From: Mesorhizobium loti
Lineage (GTDB): Bacteria > Pseudomonadota > Alphaproteobacteria > Rhizobiales > Rhizobiaceae
Reading direction: 5' to 3'
DNA: 64,000 bases
Assembly (NCBI RefSeq): GCF_003148495.1
Contig: NZ_QGGH01000011.1
Coordinates: 110,848-174,847 of the forward strand
Below the pieces are notes generated by a model. The model did no database searches, had not been told where the DNA came from, and was given only the letters and a program-made list of their open reading frames with translations. A program made the translations under genes and the position numbers. Of the stretch, positions 61,757-64,000 are shown one piece after another; position 1 is the stretch's first letter; the number at the start of each line of letters is the position of its first letter.

Positions 61757-62940
61757 AAGAGACCGTACAGCGCATCGAGCCGGCGCGCCTGGAAGACGTT
61801 GCGGGGCCTATCTCCGACGCGCTGGCTGAGCTGTCAGCAAGCTCGGCGGTTCTCGGCGCCAAGCTGCATCCGCGCACGGCCGCGAACCTGGCGGATCTCG
61901 TGCGCATCATGAATACCTACTACAGCAACCTGATCGAGGGCCACAACACGCGCCCCCGCGACATCGAACGCGCCCTCGCCGGCGAATTCGACAAAGACCA
62001 GGAACGACGCAACCTGCAGGTGGAAGCCGCGGCCCATGTTCGACTGCAGGGGGAAATCGATCGCCTGGCAGCGGAGGGTCAGCTCCCAGAACCGGCTTCG
62101 CTTGATTTTTTGCGCTGGCTGCATGCGGAATTCTACCGTGACGCCGATGAGGCGATGTTGCGCATTCGCGGCGCAGACAGAGAATTCTTGATGGTTCCGG
62201 GTCGGTGGCGATCACAGCCTGAACATGATGTCACTGTCGGCCGCCACCAGCCGCCGTCAAGCGATCGCGTCGAAGCGTTCATGGAGCATTTCGCTAGCCG
62301 GTACCGCTTCCAACGTACGGGCAAAGCGGCTAGGATATTGGCGATTCCGGCCGCGCATCATCGGTTCAATTACATTCATCCCTTCCCAGACGGCAATGGA
62401 CGCGTCAGTCGCTTGATGAGTCACGCCATGGCCCATGAGGCAGGAATCGCCGCGCACGGGCTGTGGTCGATTTCCCGAGGCCTGGCGCGGGGTCTGGAAA
62501 GCCGCGGCGACTATAAACGCATGATGGATCACGCCGACATGCCACGCCAAGGCGATCGCGACGGCCGCGGTAATCTTTCTATGCGGGCGCTGGCAGATTT
62601 TACCTTATGGTTTCTACGCGTATGCATCGACCAGGTCAGTTTCATGTCCAGCCTGTTCGATTTGAACCAACTTGCCCGGCGCCTGCAGCGGTTCGTTCAA
62701 CGCTACGACCTGAAGCCGGAAGCTTTCCGGCTGCTCGAAGAGGCGCTTCTGCGCGGCGAGTTCGATCGCGGTGAGGCCTCACGTATCGCTGGCTTGCCGG
62801 AACGTACGGCCCGCCGCGTGTTTACCGAGGTGCTCGAGCTTGGCCTGCTTGCGTCCGATACCCCGAAAGGACCGGTATCGCTACGCTTCCCGGTCGACAC
62901 GTTGGACGAACTGTTTCCTAAGCTATTTCCGGAAACTTAG
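61753..62940 (+). CDS. Class II Fic domain protein with C-terminal winged helix
   Basis: A 395-residue protein. An N-terminal inhibitory helix carries SNLIEG (58-63), the [ST]xxxE[GN] motif of class II Fic enzymes. The Fic core has HPFPDGNGR (209-217) with catalytic His and the anion-binding loop, preceded by AAHHRFNYI. Residues about 310-390 form a winged helix (GEASRIAGLPERTARRVFTEVLELGLL). Fic enzymes usually transfer AMP from ATP onto a protein hydroxyl; the inhibitory Glu keeps this form auto-inhibited. The start at 61753 sits inside a repeated operator-like box. Confidence 0.93.
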   Translation: MEETVQRIEPARLEDVAGPISDALAELSASSAVLGAKLHPRTAANLADLVRIMNTYYSNLIEGHNTRPRDIERALAGEFDKDQERRNLQVEAAAHVRLQGEIDRLAAEGQLPEPASLDFLRWLHAEFYRDADEAMLRIRGADREFLMVPGRWRSQPEHDVTVGRHQPPSSDRVEAFMEHFASRYRFQRTGKAARILAIPAAHHRFNYIHPFPDGNGRVSRLMSHAMAHEAGIAAHGLWSISRGLARGLESRGDYKRMMDHADMPRQGDRDGRGNLSMRALADFTLWFLRVCIDQVSFMSSLFDLNQLARRLQRFVQRYDLKPEAFRLLEEALLRGEFDRGEASRIAGLPERTARRVFTEVLELGLLASDTPKGPVSLRFPVDTLDELFPKLFPET

Positions 62941-62950
62941 CGTCGCATAA

Positions 62951-63440
62951 CTGCGCCTACTGTTTCCCCGCCCGGGCGAGTTGCGAGCCGCCGGATGGGA
63001 AGAGTTCGACTTCAAAGGCTCGGTGTGGACCATCCCGGAAGCAGGCAAGAAAATGCGGCGGCCGCGCCGCGTTGCACTTTCGAGGCAGGCCATCAAAATC
63101 CTGACCGATCTCAGAGACATTTCCGAGGGCGAGGCGCTGCTGTTTCCAACTGCGCGATCGGGTTCTCGTCCGATTTCCGACAATACCCTTAACGCCGCCC
63201 TGCGTCGCATGGGTTACAGCAAGAAAGAAGCAACGGCTCACGGTTCCCGAGCAACGGCATCAACTCTGTTGAATGAATGCGGCAAGTGGCATCCAGACGC
63301 AAGAGAGACAGCTGGCCCATATTGAAAAGAACGACGTTCGGCGCGCTTACGCCAGGGCGGAGCACTGGGAAAAGCGCGTCAGTATGATGCAGTTGGTGGG
63401 CCGATTATCTGGAACGAAATTGAGAGCACGAAACCTGCAG
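62951..63440 (+). pseudogene. Degraded 3' half of a second tRNA-Phe-island integrase
   Basis: The sequence is collinear with bases about 52020-52500 of the intact integrase gene: LRLLFPRPGELRAAGWEEFDF, IPEAGKKMRRPRRVALSRQA, SGSRPISDNTLNAALRRMGY. The first about 690 bp of the gene are absent, and the remnant starts 10 bp after the Fic stop. HGSR replaces HGFR. A 2-bp deletion near 63301 (before QLAHI), an extra base near 63391 (MMQ-W) and a further indel before the end disrupt the frame. Confidence 0.9.
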
Positions 63441-63674
63441 TTGAACCCAACCAAGTGTAACTGCAACCCCGTGTCCGCACCTATCGTGAACATGAACATC
63501 AGCTTTGCGTACGTTATGACATTGGCCGCGTCTATGTTGGGGCGGAACCGGCGACGCAGTCCTTCGAGGGACAGGGGCTTTTCACAAATCTACGTCAAGC
63601 GGCTTAATTGGTTGTGGAGCTTCATTCGTTATTCCGAGTCGGCGTCAGCACAGCGTCGGGAACAGCGGTCTGGC
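63441..63674. other. Gap between island end and fixS
   Basis: 234 bp with no supported gene. I looked for the 3' end of tRNA-Phe (TTCGAATCCGCCTCTGGGC) as a right attachment repeat and did not find it. Confidence 0.4.
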
Positions 63675-63824
63675 TCAGCGTTCCGGCTTGTCGTCCCGGA
63701 GGATGCGCTCAGCGGCTCCGTCAAGATCCTCATATTGGCCACTCTTCAATGCCCACAGAAAGCCAGTCAGCCCCAGTGCGCCAAGAAATAGGGCGACTGG
63801 CATGAGGTAGACGAGTATCGTCAT
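63675..63824 (-). CDS. fixS: cbb3-type cytochrome oxidase assembly protein CcoS/FixS
   Basis: A 49-residue protein: one membrane helix (TILVYLMPVALFLGALGLTGFLW in two parts) followed by LKSGQYEDLDGAAERILRDD, the CcoS signature. CcoS/FixS is needed for maturation of the cbb3 oxidase used at low oxygen, including in nodules. Its ATG overlaps the FixI stop by 4 bp. It is too short for most gene-length cut-offs but well supported. Confidence 0.9.
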   Translation of the reverse strand: MTILVYLMPVALFLGALGLTGFLWALKSGQYEDLDGAAERILRDDKPER

Positions 63825-64000
63825 GATGACCGCGCTGATGGGTGAATGCCAGAATGCGTTGCCGAAGAAGCCCTCGTCAGCTCGGCGAGCATAAAGCCCT
63901 GCAGCCGCAGCCCGTTTCCGATCACCAGCAGCGATGAGGCGGACATCGCCACCGCCGCGATCAACGGCGTGACGTGGCCGAAGATGGCGATCGGCACGGC
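63821..64000 (-). CDS. fixI: Copper P-type ATPase CcoI/FixI, C-terminal end (partial)
   Basis: The last 59 residues of a P1B ATPase: AVPIAIFGHVTPLIAAVAMSASSLLVIGNGLRL, the final two membrane helices, then a 25-residue tail. With fixS downstream in a 4-bp overlap this is the end of a fixGHIS-type operon. FixI supplies copper to the cbb3 oxidase. The rest lies beyond the window. Confidence 0.88.
   Translation of the reverse strand, partial: AVPIAIFGHVTPLIAAVAMSASSLLVIGNGLRLQGFMLAELTRASSATHSGIHPSARSS

Noticed and set aside
63735..63880. N-terminal extension of FixS reading into fixI
   Set aside because: The upstream frame (DEGFFGNAFWHSP and onward) is open, but the ATG at 63824 gives the normal FixS start and a 4-bp overlap with the FixI stop.
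63441..64000. Right attachment repeat of tRNA-Phe
   Set aside because: Looked for the tRNA 3' end sequence after the integrase remnant; none was seen by eye.

Overview
The window looks like the chromosome of a high-GC rhizobial alphaproteobacterium, most likely Mesorhizobium. The assignment rests on the housekeeping order murA, DUF2948, hisD, UPF0262, LMW phosphatase, infA, maf, yacG (27.8-33.2 kb), on fixI-fixS at the right edge, and on intergenic palindromes of the kind common in that genus. No search was run, so family names are from recognition of motifs.

Region 1 (1-27.3 kb) is the right part of a lambdoid-style prophage that continues beyond the left edge. A rightward block (1-3046) ends with a Rha/KilAC antirepressor and a DUF4326 gene. 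It converges on a leftward early operon (12990 down to 3065) carrying a Cro-like regulator, a DUF1376 replication protein, two methyltransferases and several HNH genes. A CI-like repressor (13084-13680) is flanked on both sides by pairs of a 17-bp operator-like motif (GTAACCA-N3-TGGTTAC and variants). A long rightward operon (13997-27229) of about 30 small genes, many overlapping by 4 bp, includes a RecT/Bet-like annealing protein, a frameshifted MucR/Ros regulator, an excisionase candidate and a tyrosine integrase. Copies of the operator motif recur across the prophage, and the last one abuts a truncated tRNA-Thr(GGT), the probable attachment site. Terminase and virion genes are not in the window.

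Region 2 (27.4-33.2 kb) is core chromosome. Region 3 (33.2-50.7 kb) is carbohydrate uptake and metabolism. A peptide-class ABC transporter lies between two family GH4 glycosidases, resembling rhizobial alpha-galactoside (agp/mel) loci, with an AraC regulator. It is followed by a second, CUT1-type sugar ABC transporter with its own AraC regulator and a Gfo/Idh oxidoreductase fused to an aldo/keto reductase.

Region 4 (51.0-63.4 kb) is a defence-type genomic island at an intact tRNA-Phe(GAA). It opens with a P4-type integrase and carries a short prokaryotic Argonaute in an operon with a large SIR2 / COG2865-like ATPase / APAZ protein. Divergent from these is an 862-residue Rad3/DinG-like helicase with a nuclease-like C-terminus. 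Then come a frameshifted DUF2971 gene and a class II Fic protein with repeated boxes over its promoter. The island ends in a degraded second copy of the integrase, next to fixS and fixI. The Argonaute/SIR2/helicase cluster is the strongest candidate for an unusual biological system.
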